A program made the position numbers and the translations under genes. Of a DNA stretch of 64,000 nt, positions 1-8,299 are shown one piece after another. The DNA is from JAXDJJ01 sp034665745 (lineage in GTDB: Bacteria; Actinomycetota; CADDZG01; WHSQ01). The DNA is taken from contig JAXDJJ010000001.1 in assembly GCA_034665745.1 (NCBI GenBank), positions 12,494 through 76,493 of the forward strand, written 5' to 3'. The notes beneath the pieces are model-generated. The model was not told the origin of the DNA. It ran no database searches and saw only the letters and a program-made list of their open reading frames with translations. The stretch's first letter is position 1. Each line of letters opens with the position of its first letter.

Positions 1-168
1 GACAACGTAGATGCCGTCGGGCGTCGAGATCTGAACGAGGCAGAGGCGCGCGCGATAGGTGCGCTCGCGCATGAACTCGGTGTCGAGCCCCATGGCACCC
101 GCGGCCTTAGCCTCGGCCGCGATCCCGGCGATGTCACGCGTAGTGACGGGTGTATCCGGCGAGCTCAA
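1..168 (-). CDS. rnd: Ribonuclease D, N-terminal part (runs off the left edge)
   Basis: Only the first ~56 codons are present; the gene continues beyond base 1. The translation contains LDTEFMRERTYRARLCLVQI, the DEDD exonuclease motif I region (catalytic Asp and Glu in LDTE) typical of RNase D, a 3'-5' exoribonuclease that trims tRNA and other stable RNA. The likely start is TTG at 168, overlapping the TGA stop of the upstream acyl-CoA dehydrogenase as TTGA, which suggests translational coupling. No other in-frame start precedes motif I. The identity of this motif is clear; the exact start is less certain. Confidence 0.8.
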   Translation of the reverse strand, partial: MSSPDTPVTTRDIAGIAAEAKAAGAMGLDTEFMRERTYRARLCLVQISTPDGIYVV

Positions 169-1319
169 CCTTCCGGAAGACCGAGCTCGCGTGCGATGAG
201 GATGCGCATCACTTCGGAGGTGCCTTCACCGATCTCGAGGATCTTCGAGTCACGGAAGTGACGACACACGGGGAACTCCTCGATGTATCCGTAGCCGCCA
301 TGCACCTGGACCGCGTCCCTGGCGACGTCGACCGCGATCTTCGAGGCATAGAGCTTCGCCATCGCGGCCTCCTTCTTGTACGGCCGGCCAACCTCGGCCA
401 ACCACGCAGCCTTGTAATAGGCCTGGCGCGCAAGCTCCGTCTTGGTAGCCATGTCGGCGATCTTGAACTGCAACCCCTGGAACGCTCCGATCGGCTTCCC
501 GAACGCCTTGCGGTCGTGCGCGTACTTGATCGATTCGTCGAGGCAACCCTGTGCCAGTCCCACCGCGAGGGCCGCGATCGCGATCCGCCCGTCGTCCAGG
601 ATCTTGAGGAAGTTGCGGAAGCCTTCGCCTCGCTCGCCGAGCAGGTTCTCCTCGGGAACTCGCACATCGCTGAACGAGAGCTCGTGCGTGTCGGAGTGCC
701 ACCATCCCATCTTGCGGTAGCTCTTCCCGACCGTGAAGCCGGGAGTCCCGCTCGGCACGATGATGGCCGAGATCTCTTTCTGACCATTCTTGGTGTCCGT
801 TATCGCGGTCGAGGTGACGAACGATGTGATCGGCGTGCCCGAGTTCGTGATGAACGACTTCGAGCCGTTGATGACCCACTCGCCACCGTCGAGCTTCGCA
901 GTGGTCTTGGTGCCGCCCGCATCCGAACCTGCCTCCGGCTCGGTCAGCCCGAACCCGGCCAGGTTCTCGCCTGCTGCCAAGGGAGGCAGCCACCGCTGCT
1001 TCTGGTCTTCGGTGCCGAACCTGTAGATCGGCATCGCACCCAGTCCCACCGCGGCTTCAAGCGTGATCGCAAGAGACGAGTCGACGCGCGCCAGTTCCTC
1101 GATCGCAAGGCACAGGGTGAAGAAGTCTGCCCCGGAACCTCCGTATTCCTCCGGGAACGGCAACCCGAACAGTCCGAGCTCGGCCATCTGTTTGACGGCC
1201 TCCATCGGAAGCTCGTGCTCCTCATCCCATCGCTCGGCGTTCGGACGGATCGCATCGTCGACGAACGAACGAACGGTCTTTACGAAATCCTGCTGCTCGG
1301 AAGAAAGATCGAAGTCCAT
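165..1319 (-). CDS. Acyl-CoA dehydrogenase
   Basis: This 384-residue protein has the length and layout of the acyl-CoA dehydrogenase family: an alpha-helical N-domain, a beta-domain with GFGLTEPEAGSDAGG (FAD/substrate binding) and a C-terminal helical domain. EGTSE at 365-369 supplies the expected catalytic Glu365. Family members oxidise acyl-CoA to the trans-2-enoyl-CoA and pass electrons to ETF in the cytosol. The substrate is unknown. Isovaleryl-CoA is possible because a leucine-degradation operon lies 8 kb away, but that is inference. The gene is translationally coupled to RNase D and divergent from the ABC transporter genes, with only 43 bp between them. Confidence 0.93.
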   Translation of the reverse strand: MDFDLSSEQQDFVKTVRSFVDDAIRPNAERWDEEHELPMEAVKQMAELGLFGLPFPEEYGGSGADFFTLCLAIEELARVDSSLAITLEAAVGLGAMPIYRFGTEDQKQRWLPPLAAGENLAGFGLTEPEAGSDAGGTKTTAKLDGGEWVINGSKSFITNSGTPITSFVTSTAITDTKNGQKEISAIIVPSGTPGFTVGKSYRKMGWWHSDTHELSFSDVRVPEENLLGERGEGFRNFLKILDDGRIAIAALAVGLAQGCLDESIKYAHDRKAFGKPIGAFQGLQFKIADMATKTELARQAYYKAAWLAEVGRPYKKEAAMAKLYASKIAVDVARDAVQVHGGYGYIEEFPVCRHFRDSKILEIGEGTSEVMRILIARELGLPEG

Positions 1320-1362
1320 GACCGCAGCCTAAGAGGTCCGGGCCCCGTTACGCTCATCGCCT

Positions 1363-2292
1363 ATGCCTAATGGTCCCCTGGTGAGCGCTCGCGGTCTCAC
1401 GAAACGTTTCGGGGATCTCGTAGCGGTCGACAACGTCGATTTCGACATCGCCCCTAGTCAGGCGTTCGGTTTCCTCGGTCCCAACGGGGCCGGCAAGACC
1501 TCGACGATGCGCATGATCGCCTCGGTCTCGCCGGTGTCCGAGGGCGAGTTGCGGGTGCTGGGGATGGATCCTGCGACTCAGGGGGCCGAGCTTCGCGCAC
1601 GCCTCGGTGTCGTTCCGCAAGAAGACACCTTGGATACCGAACTCACGGTGTACGAGAACCTCCACATCTACGGCCGCTACTTCGGGCTGAGTGGCGCGAC
1701 CCTCAAAGGGCGCGTCGATGAACTCCTGGACTTCGTCCAGCTCTCGGACCGACGCGACAGTGTGGTCGAGCCCTTGTCCGGCGGGATGAAGCGCCGACTG
1801 ACGATCGCACGCGGTCTCATCAACCAACCAGAACTGTTGATCCTCGACGAGCCGACGACCGGGCTCGACCCGCAGGCCAGGCATGCGTTGTGGGATCGCC
1901 TCTACCGCTTGAAGCAGCAGGGCGTCACGTTGATCATCACGACGCACTACATGGATGAGGCCGAGCAGCTCTGCGACCGCCTCGTGGTGATGGACAAGGC
2001 GAAGATCGCCGCCGAGGGGTCACCGGCCGAACTGATCGCCCAGTACTCGACGCGCGAGGTCGTCGAGCTCCGCTTCCCGGTAGGCGAGCAAGAAGCCGCG
2101 GTTGCGAAGCTCGAAGGGGTCGGAACACGACTCGAGGAGCTTCCGGATCGCGTGTTGCTCTATACGTCGAACGGCGACCACACCACGAACGAGGTGACCG
2201 AACGCGGAGTGCATCCGGAAGCGACCGTCGTGCGCAGGAGCACCCTGGAAGACGTGTTCCTAAGGTTGACCGGTCGGAGCCTGATCGAGTGA
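1363..2292 (+). CDS. ABC-2 exporter ATP-binding protein (DrrA/NodI-like)
   Basis: The protein has 309 residues. Walker A GPNGAGKT is at 39-46, the signature LSGGMKRR follows in the middle, Walker B is LLILDEPTTGLDP, and an H-loop sits in TTHYMDEAE. The ~80-residue C-terminal extension is normal for the DrrA/NodI branch. It energises export by the two permeases encoded immediately downstream; the three genes overlap by 4 bp at each junction and form one operon. No good Shine-Dalgarno precedes the ATG, so the mRNA may be leaderless. The substrate (drug, lipid or polysaccharide) cannot be told from sequence. Confidence 0.93.
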   Translation: MPNGPLVSARGLTKRFGDLVAVDNVDFDIAPSQAFGFLGPNGAGKTSTMRMIASVSPVSEGELRVLGMDPATQGAELRARLGVVPQEDTLDTELTVYENLHIYGRYFGLSGATLKGRVDELLDFVQLSDRRDSVVEPLSGGMKRRLTIARGLINQPELLILDEPTTGLDPQARHALWDRLYRLKQQGVTLIITTHYMDEAEQLCDRLVVMDKAKIAAEGSPAELIAQYSTREVVELRFPVGEQEAAVAKLEGVGTRLEELPDRVLLYTSNGDHTTNEVTERGVHPEATVVRRSTLEDVFLRLTGRSLIE

Positions 2293-3053
2293 GCACCGCT
2301 CTTGCGATGCGCGTTGTCGAAGCCCAGGCTCGTGGCTACCGCAGGGTCTGGAAAGGGACCATGGTCACGGCCTTCATCAACCCCCTCCTGTTCCTCCTGG
2401 CGATGGGCCAAGGCCTGGGTTCGATGGTCGAGCAAGGCGTCGGCGACGTGACCTACATCGCGTTCATCGCTCCGGCCCTCATGGCGACGACCGCGATGCA
2501 AACCGCAGCTGTGGAATCAACCTGGCCGGTCATGGCGGGGATGAAGTGGTTGAAGACGTACCACGGCGCGCTCGCCACGCCGGTGGGAACCACGGACCTC
2601 GTCGCCGGAAACCTCATCTGGATCGCGGTGCGCAGCGCGATGGCATGTGCCGCGTTCGCCTTGGTAACCGGCTTGCTAGGAGTCGTCGATCTAAGTCGGA
2701 TGATCGTTGCGATACCTGCGGGAGTACTGACGGGCATGGCGTTCGCGGCCCCCTTGATGGCGTTCACCGCCGTCGCCAAGAACGAGAACCGTTTGAGCAG
2801 CATCTTCCGTTTCGCGATCATCCCGATGTTCTTGTTCTCAGGCACGTTCTTCCCCATCGAGCAGCTCCCCGGCTGGATGCAGCCGATCGCCTACTTCACT
2901 CCGTTGTGGCACGGGGTGGACCTGTGCCGCTCGATCGCCATCGGAGTGGCGTCGGACGTCCCCGCCGTCGTCCACGTCGCTTACCTCTTGCTGTGGGCCG
3001 CTGCGGGATGGTTCATCGCCAACAGAACGTTCCGGAAGACGTTGGTCGTATGA
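2289..3053 (+). CDS. ABC-2 type permease (first of two)
   Basis: This 254-residue integral membrane protein has about six hydrophobic segments and the ABC-2 hallmarks YIAFIAPALMATTAMQ and a late LFSGTFFPIEQLPGWMQP loop (NodJ/DrrB family). The GTG start overlaps the ATPase stop by 4 bp. It is clearly paralogous to the next gene (shared FIAPAL, KTY and LATP segments), so the transporter is probably a heterodimer of the two permeases with an ATPase dimer. Substrate unknown. Confidence 0.9.
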   Translation: MSTALAMRVVEAQARGYRRVWKGTMVTAFINPLLFLLAMGQGLGSMVEQGVGDVTYIAFIAPALMATTAMQTAAVESTWPVMAGMKWLKTYHGALATPVGTTDLVAGNLIWIAVRSAMACAAFALVTGLLGVVDLSRMIVAIPAGVLTGMAFAAPLMAFTAVAKNENRLSSIFRFAIIPMFLFSGTFFPIEQLPGWMQPIAYFTPLWHGVDLCRSIAIGVASDVPAVVHVAYLLLWAAAGWFIANRTFRKTLVV

Positions 3054-3853
3054 GCACCAGCGCACTGAGACTGTCGTCGGTGTTCCTCGGCCGTTCGAGG
3101 GCTTCGCTCGTACTCGAGCGTAATTTCCTCGTCTACCGCCACCTCTGGGTGATCATCTTCTCGGGCTTCTTCGAGCCCTTGTTCTATCTGTTCGCTGCCA
3201 AAGTGGGCCTCGGACAACTCGTCGGTGACGTTCGAGATGGTTCCGGACACGCGATCAGCTACACGGAGTTCATCGCACCGGCTCTGCTCGCGTCCTCTGC
3301 GATGAACGGCGCGGTGTACGAGTCGACGATGAACATCTTCTTCAAGCTCAAGTTCGCCAAGACCTACGACGCGATGCTGGCAACACCCTTGGGACCGTTC
3401 GACATCGCCCTCGGCGAGATCACCTGGTCGCTCCTTCGCGGAGCGATCTATGCCACCGGCTTCCTCTTGATCATGTGGGCGACGGGCCTGGCACAGTCAC
3501 CGTGGACGGTGATGGCGCTGCCCGCGGCTCTGTTGATCGGGTTCGCGTTCGCTGCAGTTGGGATGGCGTGCACCTCGTACATGAAGAGCTGGCAAGACTT
3601 CGACAAGGTCAACCTCGCCGTGTTGATCCTGTTCCTGTTCTCCGCGACGTTCTTCCCGATCACCGTTTACCCACCGAGCATCAGATTGCTCGCGCAACTG
3701 TCACCGCTGTATCACGGGGTCTCGCTGATCCGGGGCCTGACCCTTGGCAACATCCAGCCCACCCTGCTCCTGCACGCAGCGTTCCTCGTAGCGATGGGAG
3801 CGACGGGCCTAGCGATCACCCGCGTCCGCCTAACGAAGCTCTTACTGAAGTAG
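3050..3853 (+). CDS. ABC-2 type permease (second of two)
   Basis: The protein has 267 residues starting at ATG 3050, which overlaps the previous stop as ATGA. The reading frame stays open upstream, but that part is only a shadow of the first permease. It has about six membrane helices, YTEFIAPALLASSAMNG and LFSATFFPITVYPP, matching its neighbour at the same positions. A tandem duplication followed by specialisation of the two halves of an ABC-2 exporter is the simplest reading. The gene ends 5 bp before the convergent Rieske-like gene. Confidence 0.9.
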   Translation: MSTSALRLSSVFLGRSRASLVLERNFLVYRHLWVIIFSGFFEPLFYLFAAKVGLGQLVGDVRDGSGHAISYTEFIAPALLASSAMNGAVYESTMNIFFKLKFAKTYDAMLATPLGPFDIALGEITWSLLRGAIYATGFLLIMWATGLAQSPWTVMALPAALLIGFAFAAVGMACTSYMKSWQDFDKVNLAVLILFLFSATFFPITVYPPSIRLLAQLSPLYHGVSLIRGLTLGNIQPTLLLHAAFLVAMGATGLAITRVRLTKLLLK

Positions 3854-3857
3854 GGGA

Positions 3858-4337
3858 TCAGACCCCAGGGACGCAGAAGTTGCCTGCGGGATCCCGAGGG
3901 GGCCCACCTTCACCGCGTTCGGGGCCGGGGATCGGGTGCTCTATGTCGACGTAGATCGCGTCCCCGTCTACCCGGACGGGGAAACGATCGAGGCCTTTCG
4001 CTGCGGGGCCCCCGAAATAGTTGCCTCGGATGTCGAACTTCTCTCCATGCAACGGGGACTCGAACAGCTGTGAGCTGGGGCAGAAGACGACGTTCTCCGT
4101 GCCCGGGACGTGCTGAGCATGGGCAGATAGAGCCAGCACCTCACCTTGGTCATATACGAGAAATCCCCCGTCCGGCGGCAGCGGGACTTCAAGGACCCCC
4201 TTCTCCATGAGCACCTCAAGCGATGCGATGGGGTTGTCGATCGAGCCCTCGCCCGAGGTTGCGAGGCCGATCCCGAACGCACCCATCAACAGGATCACCA
4301 GGATGATCGACGTGGCGACCAGACCCCGGCGGTTCAT
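3858..4337 (-). CDS. Membrane-anchored Rieske-like protein lacking both cysteine ligands
   Basis: This 159-residue protein has one N-terminal membrane helix (about 6-26) and a Rieske-like C-terminal domain ending in FPVRVDGDAIYVDI. The usual C-x-H...C-x-x-H cluster motif is present only as A74-Q-H76 and S94-P-L-H97. Both histidines and the spacing (17 residues between them) are kept, but both cysteine ligands are replaced. A normal [2Fe-2S] cluster is therefore not expected; two other cysteines, C86 and C156, remain. The gene starts one base after the stop of the R2lox-SCP2 gene, so the two are translationally coupled. Fold recognition is by motif only. Confidence 0.7.
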   Translation of the reverse strand: MNRRGLVATSIILVILLMGAFGIGLATSGEGSIDNPIASLEVLMEKGVLEVPLPPDGGFLVYDQGEVLALSAHAQHVPGTENVVFCPSSQLFESPLHGEKFDIRGNYFGGPAAKGLDRFPVRVDGDAIYVDIEHPIPGPERGEGGPPRDPAGNFCVPGV

Positions 4338-4338
4338 G

Positions 4339-5610
4339 TCAGCGGAATAGTTTCGGCAGCTTCGCTTTCGCGGACAGACTCCCGTGCACCTTCAGTTTGC
4401 GTTTGAGAAGGGCGATGCGAGGATCGATGCGGTTCACCGCGATCTTGGCGAATTCGGCAGAGGGGATCTCGAGGCGTAGGGCCGCGTTCCCCGATCGTCC
4501 CGGCTTGGCTTCGATGTCGCCGTTCGTGACGTTGAGGTGCCACGGCTCGGCGTCGGTGAAGTCCCACTCGATGGCGCCACCGAGCGACCGGGCGGCATCG
4601 ATGTCCATCACCCTCGTCATGCCGTCGAAGAGAAGCTCGAAGGCTTCTTCGTTGAGCACCGGCTCGCGCGTGTCGTCACCGATCACGCCCGCATCGATCA
4701 GCACCCATGCACGACGCGCGCGCTCTTCGTAACTCACTGTGAGGTCCTGACCTTGGAACAGGCGCAACTCGGATATATCGAAGCCCATCCTGCGAAGCTT
4801 CGTCTCGAACGAGCGCATCCCGAAGGCGAATATCTCGGCAAGGGTGAAGTCGAAGCATTCGGCGTAGGCGCGGTCCCGGTTAGGCGGAACGAACACGCCC
4901 GCGGCCCACGGCATCACTTTCTCCCACATCTCGAGGGTGGCGTCGCGGCACTCACGTGAGGAGCGAGTCAGGTCGCCGAGGAACTTGACACCGAAGGCAA
5001 CGTGGCGCGATTCATCCCGCGACACGTGCGTGATGCCGGCAGAGAAGCCGGGAAGGATGTCGAACTTCTCGACGTAGCGCTGGATGAAGTGTTGGCCGGG
5101 GATCGCCAGGACACCTTCGATGACGACGTGGTACAGCGCGATCGTCTGTGCCAGCAGGGGACGATCTTTCGGCTTCTTGCGCAGAGCTTCGGTGACGCGG
5201 TCGAGCTCGCCGAAGATCTGCTTGAACCCCCATGTCAGCTGACTCTCGAGTTCATCGAGGGTCGACTGGATATCGGTCCCGACACCGGCCACTTCGCGCA
5301 TGAAGCGGTCGAAGAAAACGTGGTGTCGAGCTTCGTCGACCACTTGGGTAGTGAGGAAGATCGTCGCGTCGTGCGTGGGGGCCGCGTCGACGACCGGGGT
5401 CAACGTGCGCGCTACCGCTTCTTCACCGATCAAGAACATCGCGTAGTTCCACAACGCCGATCTGCGCTGTTCTTCGGTCAGGCGGGACTGCCAGTGCTCG
5501 GCATCGACCGAGAAGTCGATCGCCGTTGCGCTCCAGGGGTTCTCTTCCCACAGGCGGTACAGGCGCTCGTAGGAGATGACTTCCTGCTTCATTTCGAGTT
5601 CATCAGGCAT
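4339..5610 (-). CDS. R2-like ligand-binding oxidase (R2lox) fused to an SCP2-like lipid-binding domain
   Basis: The protein has 423 residues. The N-terminal ~300 form a ferritin-like R2 domain with metal ligands at E63, E93-x-x-H96, E165 and E200-x-x-H203. V66 (E+3) and Y160 (five before E165) sit where characterised R2lox proteins form their Val-Tyr ether cross-link, favouring R2lox over a true ribonucleotide reductase R2; no R1 gene is present. Residues ~312-423 look like an SCP2 sterol-carrier domain (closing with KLKVHGSLSAKAKLPKLF). R2lox proteins carry a Mn/Fe centre and bind a long-chain fatty acid, so a lipid oxidase is a reasonable inference. It is divergent from an acyl-CoA dehydrogenase across a palindromic operator. 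Confidence 0.82.
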   Translation of the reverse strand: MPDELEMKQEVISYERLYRLWEENPWSATAIDFSVDAEHWQSRLTEEQRRSALWNYAMFLIGEEAVARTLTPVVDAAPTHDATIFLTTQVVDEARHHVFFDRFMREVAGVGTDIQSTLDELESQLTWGFKQIFGELDRVTEALRKKPKDRPLLAQTIALYHVVIEGVLAIPGQHFIQRYVEKFDILPGFSAGITHVSRDESRHVAFGVKFLGDLTRSSRECRDATLEMWEKVMPWAAGVFVPPNRDRAYAECFDFTLAEIFAFGMRSFETKLRRMGFDISELRLFQGQDLTVSYEERARRAWVLIDAGVIGDDTREPVLNEEAFELLFDGMTRVMDIDAARSLGGAIEWDFTDAEPWHLNVTNGDIEAKPGRSGNAALRLEIPSAEFAKIAVNRIDPRIALLKRKLKVHGSLSAKAKLPKLFR

Positions 5611-5658
5611 GGATGGGCATCCCCTCTGTTTGTGGTGTTCTATCCTTCACCATGCAAA

Positions 5659-5678
5659 ACTTGACCCTCTAGTCAAGT
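5659..5678. promoter_or_regulatory. Perfect inverted repeat (operator candidate) between divergent lipid genes
   Basis: ACTTGAC - 6 bp - GTCAAGT: 7-bp arms, perfectly symmetrical, in the 96-bp gap between the R2lox-SCP2 gene (left) and an acyl-CoA dehydrogenase (right). Size and symmetry fit a dimeric TetR/FadR-like repressor site controlling both directions. Each arm also contains TTGAC, which resembles a -35 box on either strand. No regulator gene lies next to it. Confidence 0.6.
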
Positions 5679-5706
5679 ATCCCAGACCCCCCGGAGGACC
5701 AGACCT

Positions 5707-6897
5707 GTGGACTTCTCTCTGACCGAAGAGCAGATCGAGCTTCAGAAGTGGGCGCACGAGTTCGCCGAGAAGGAGATCCGGCCGGTAGCGGCCGAGTACG
5801 ACGAGTCCGAGGAGTTCCCGTGGCCCGTTCTCAAGAAAGCGGCGGAGGCAGGGCTTTACTCCGTAGACATCTATCTGCAGGCCCAGCAAGACCCGACCGG
5901 GCTTACCTTGCCCTTGTTGATGGAGGAGATCTTCTGGGGCTGCGCCGGCATCGGTCTCGCGATCTTCGGTACCGGACTCCCCCTCTCCGCCCTCGCTGCC
6001 GTCGGCACCTCCGAGCAGCTGTTCGAGTGGGCCCCCAAGATGTTCGGAACCCCCGAGGACCCCAAGGTGGGCGCCTTCGCCGTCACCGAGCCACAAGCCG
6101 GCTCGGACGTTCGCAACCTGCGCACGAAAGCGGTACGTGAGGGCGACGAGTGGGTGCTCAACGGCACGAAGGTGTTCATCACTAACGGTCAGTACGCGAG
6201 CGTCTACGTCGTCGTTGCAACGGTAGACGCTGAACTGGGTCACCGCGGTCAGGCATCGTTCGTGATCTCGCGTGACGATCCGGGCATCCGGCCGGGCAAG
6301 AAAGAGAAGAAGCTCGGCATCCGCGCGTCCGACACCTCCGAAGTGATCCTCGAGGACTGCCGGATCCCGGTAGACCGCGTCCTCGGTGGGATCGACAAGC
6401 TCGAGGCGAAACTCGAGAAGGCGCGCAAGGGCGAGTCGAGTGGACGCGCGTCGGCAGCTCTGCGCACGTTCGAAGTGACCCGTCCCGCGGTTGCCGCTCA
6501 AGCGGTCGGCATCGCGCGCGCAGCACTAGAGTTCTCGATCGATTATGCGAAGGAGCGCAAGGCTTTCGGCGTTCCGATCGGCCAGCACCAGTCGATCCAG
6601 AACATGCTCGCCGACATGGCGACCGAGGTCGAGGCCTCGCGCTTGCTAACGCATCGCGCCGCGTGGCTCGCCGCAAGTGGACAGCCGTTCCACAAGGCCG
6701 AAGGTTCCATGAGCAAGCTCAAGGCTGGAGAAACGGTCGTCAGCGTGACCGAGAAGGCGGTGCAGATCCTCGGCGGCTACGGGTTCATCAAGGACTTCCC
6801 CGTAGAGAAGTGGTACCGGGACTCGAAGATCTACACGCTGTTCGAGGGAACCTCCGAGATCCAGCGCATGGTCATCGCAAGGGCGTTGTTGGCCTAG
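5707..6897 (+). CDS. Acyl-CoA dehydrogenase
   Basis: The protein has 396 residues, starting at GTG 5707 with GGAGGA at 5693-5698 (8-bp spacing). FAVTEPQAGSDVRNL marks the FAD/substrate loop, and EGTSEIQ near the C-terminus supplies catalytic Glu380. It differs from the other acyl-CoA dehydrogenase in the window by a ~10-residue insertion after the beta-domain (IDKLEAKLEKARKG region). The shared operator with the R2lox-SCP2 gene suggests joint regulation in lipid or fatty-acid turnover. The gene overlaps the convergent downstream gene by 4 bp. Confidence 0.93.
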   Translation: MDFSLTEEQIELQKWAHEFAEKEIRPVAAEYDESEEFPWPVLKKAAEAGLYSVDIYLQAQQDPTGLTLPLLMEEIFWGCAGIGLAIFGTGLPLSALAAVGTSEQLFEWAPKMFGTPEDPKVGAFAVTEPQAGSDVRNLRTKAVREGDEWVLNGTKVFITNGQYASVYVVVATVDAELGHRGQASFVISRDDPGIRPGKKEKKLGIRASDTSEVILEDCRIPVDRVLGGIDKLEAKLEKARKGESSGRASAALRTFEVTRPAVAAQAVGIARAALEFSIDYAKERKAFGVPIGQHQSIQNMLADMATEVEASRLLTHRAAWLAASGQPFHKAEGSMSKLKAGETVVSVTEKAVQILGGYGFIKDFPVEKWYRDSKIYTLFEGTSEIQRMVIARALLA

Positions 6898-7322
6898 CCC
6901 GTGAACTTCCAGTTCACGGTTGCGGAAGGACCACCGGCGTAGTTGCACGGGGTCATCAGCACTTCCATGCCTTTGCGGATAGCGATCGACACCTCTTCTT
7001 CGGCGGCGGCGCCGGTCAACTGACTCTCGGTTCCCGAGATGATCATGCCGCCGTCCGCGTCGTTCAAGAAGAGATCCCAGTCGCCCTGGAAGTCGACCAT
7101 GGTCACGGTGAGGAGACCGTTCGCAGGCGCCTTGAACGGCTCGTTGACGAGGTTGACGTCCTCCATACCTCCGTCGGCACCATTGCAACCGTCGGGGCCG
7201 GGGTACGGCACCATGTTGTCGGCGGTGAATGAACCCTTCTTCGACTTGCCCGCGAACGCGGGGGCCGCGATCGAACCGACGACTAGGGTCAGGGCGGTCA
7301 GAACCAGCAGGGCCTTGCGCAT
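6894..7322 (-). CDS. Small secreted protein, function unknown
   Basis: This 142-residue protein has a clear signal peptide (MRKALLVLTALTLVVG, cleavage likely after APAFA). The mature part is beta-rich, with LTVTMVDFQGDWDLFLND resembling bacterial pre-peptidase C-terminal (PPC) domains, and two cysteines (in DGCNG and TPCNY) that could pair. GGGAGG precedes the ATG by about 10 bp. It is not part of an obvious operon. The PPC resemblance is weak and no enzymatic motif is visible. Confidence 0.75.
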   Translation of the reverse strand: MRKALLVLTALTLVVGSIAAPAFAGKSKKGSFTADNMVPYPGPDGCNGADGGMEDVNLVNEPFKAPANGLLTVTMVDFQGDWDLFLNDADGGMIISGTESQLTGAAAEEEVSIAIRKGMEVLMTPCNYAGGPSATVNWKFTG

Positions 7323-7408
7323 GTGGACATCGCCTCCCAGGCTGGGCCACGCCCCCTTGACGGGCCTCTAACTGGAAATCTTCGGCATAGGACGGGCCGA
7401 TACCTCTC

Positions 7409-8299
7409 CTAGGGGACGAAGGTGTCTATCGCCTCGGCGAGCCCGTCGGGGCACTCCTCGGGGACGAAATGTCCGCACTCGGCGAGCTCGACCACCTCGG
7501 CTTGAGGGATGTCTCGTTTGATGCCGGGTAGCAGGCTCGGTGGAAGAGCATGGTCCTGCATCCCCCATACGACGAGGGTCGGCGTCTCGATCCGTCGCCC
7601 CGAGCCGCCCTCGATCGCCGTCGTATGGATCAACCTGCCCACTCGCAGCTTCACCTGCTTGGAGAATGCCTGGCGGGACACCGTTCGATAGAAGCCGAGG
7701 GCCGAACGCACTCGCTCGGGATCCCGATACGCCTCTTGGTAGGTCAACAACGGCTCACCCTCGAACACCCCGCGGCCTTTGTCGCTGCTCCATCCCGTCA
7801 ACGCGCTGCCGATGATTCGATCGCCGGCGAAACGGAAGGCGAGCTCGGGGATCAGGGGGAGGTTCATCACTCCGATGTACCAACTGTGTCGGGGACTCAA
7901 CTCGCGGAAGGGTGAGTTCACGATGATCAAGTGGTCAACGCGCGCCGGCCGGTCCAGTGCCATCCGGAATGCGAACGCGCCGCCCCAGTCATGACCCATC
8001 ACCAAGGATGTCGGCGCGCCCACACTGTCCAAATAATCGAAGAGGATCGCGGCAACGGTGTCCGCGTCGTGGCGTGCTGGAGCATCACTGGCACCGAATC
8101 CCGGCACATCGGGCATCAGTACGCGGAAGCGTGATGACAGTCGGTCGGCAACTCCACGCCAGCAGTGACCGGTCTGTGGGAACCCATGAAGGCACAGCAG
8201 AGGTGGGCCCTCGCCGACCTCGCGATGCAACACCTTGTGGCCACCGACATCGATGATCCGCTCATCCATCGGCGGGGACCAACTCCCAGAACTCGTCAT
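7409..8299 (-). CDS. Alpha/beta hydrolase, epoxide hydrolase / dehalogenase-like
   Basis: The protein has 296 residues from ATG 8299 (preceded by AAGGAC); a second ATG at 8269 would give 286 and a smaller overlap with the upstream gene. The oxyanion motif HGFPQTGHCW, nucleophile elbow GHDWGGA with Asp as nucleophile, an acid in MQDHALPP and the catalytic His in CGHFVPEE are all present. An Asp nucleophile points to epoxide hydrolases or haloalkane/haloacetate dehalogenases rather than serine esterases. It is the last gene of the leftward operon that begins with the leucine-degradation genes; its substrate is unknown. Confidence 0.88.
   Translation of the reverse strand: MTSSGSWSPPMDERIIDVGGHKVLHREVGEGPPLLCLHGFPQTGHCWRGVADRLSSRFRVLMPDVPGFGASDAPARHDADTVAAILFDYLDSVGAPTSLVMGHDWGGAFAFRMALDRPARVDHLIIVNSPFRELSPRHSWYIGVMNLPLIPELAFRFAGDRIIGSALTGWSSDKGRGVFEGEPLLTYQEAYRDPERVRSALGFYRTVSRQAFSKQVKLRVGRLIHTTAIEGGSGRRIETPTLVVWGMQDHALPPSLLPGIKRDIPQAEVVELAECGHFVPEECPDGLAEAIDTFVP

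Noticed and set aside
4339..5610. Annotation as ribonucleotide reductase small subunit
   Set aside because: No large subunit gene is nearby, the R2lox Val/Tyr pair is present, and an SCP2-like domain is fused to the C-terminus.
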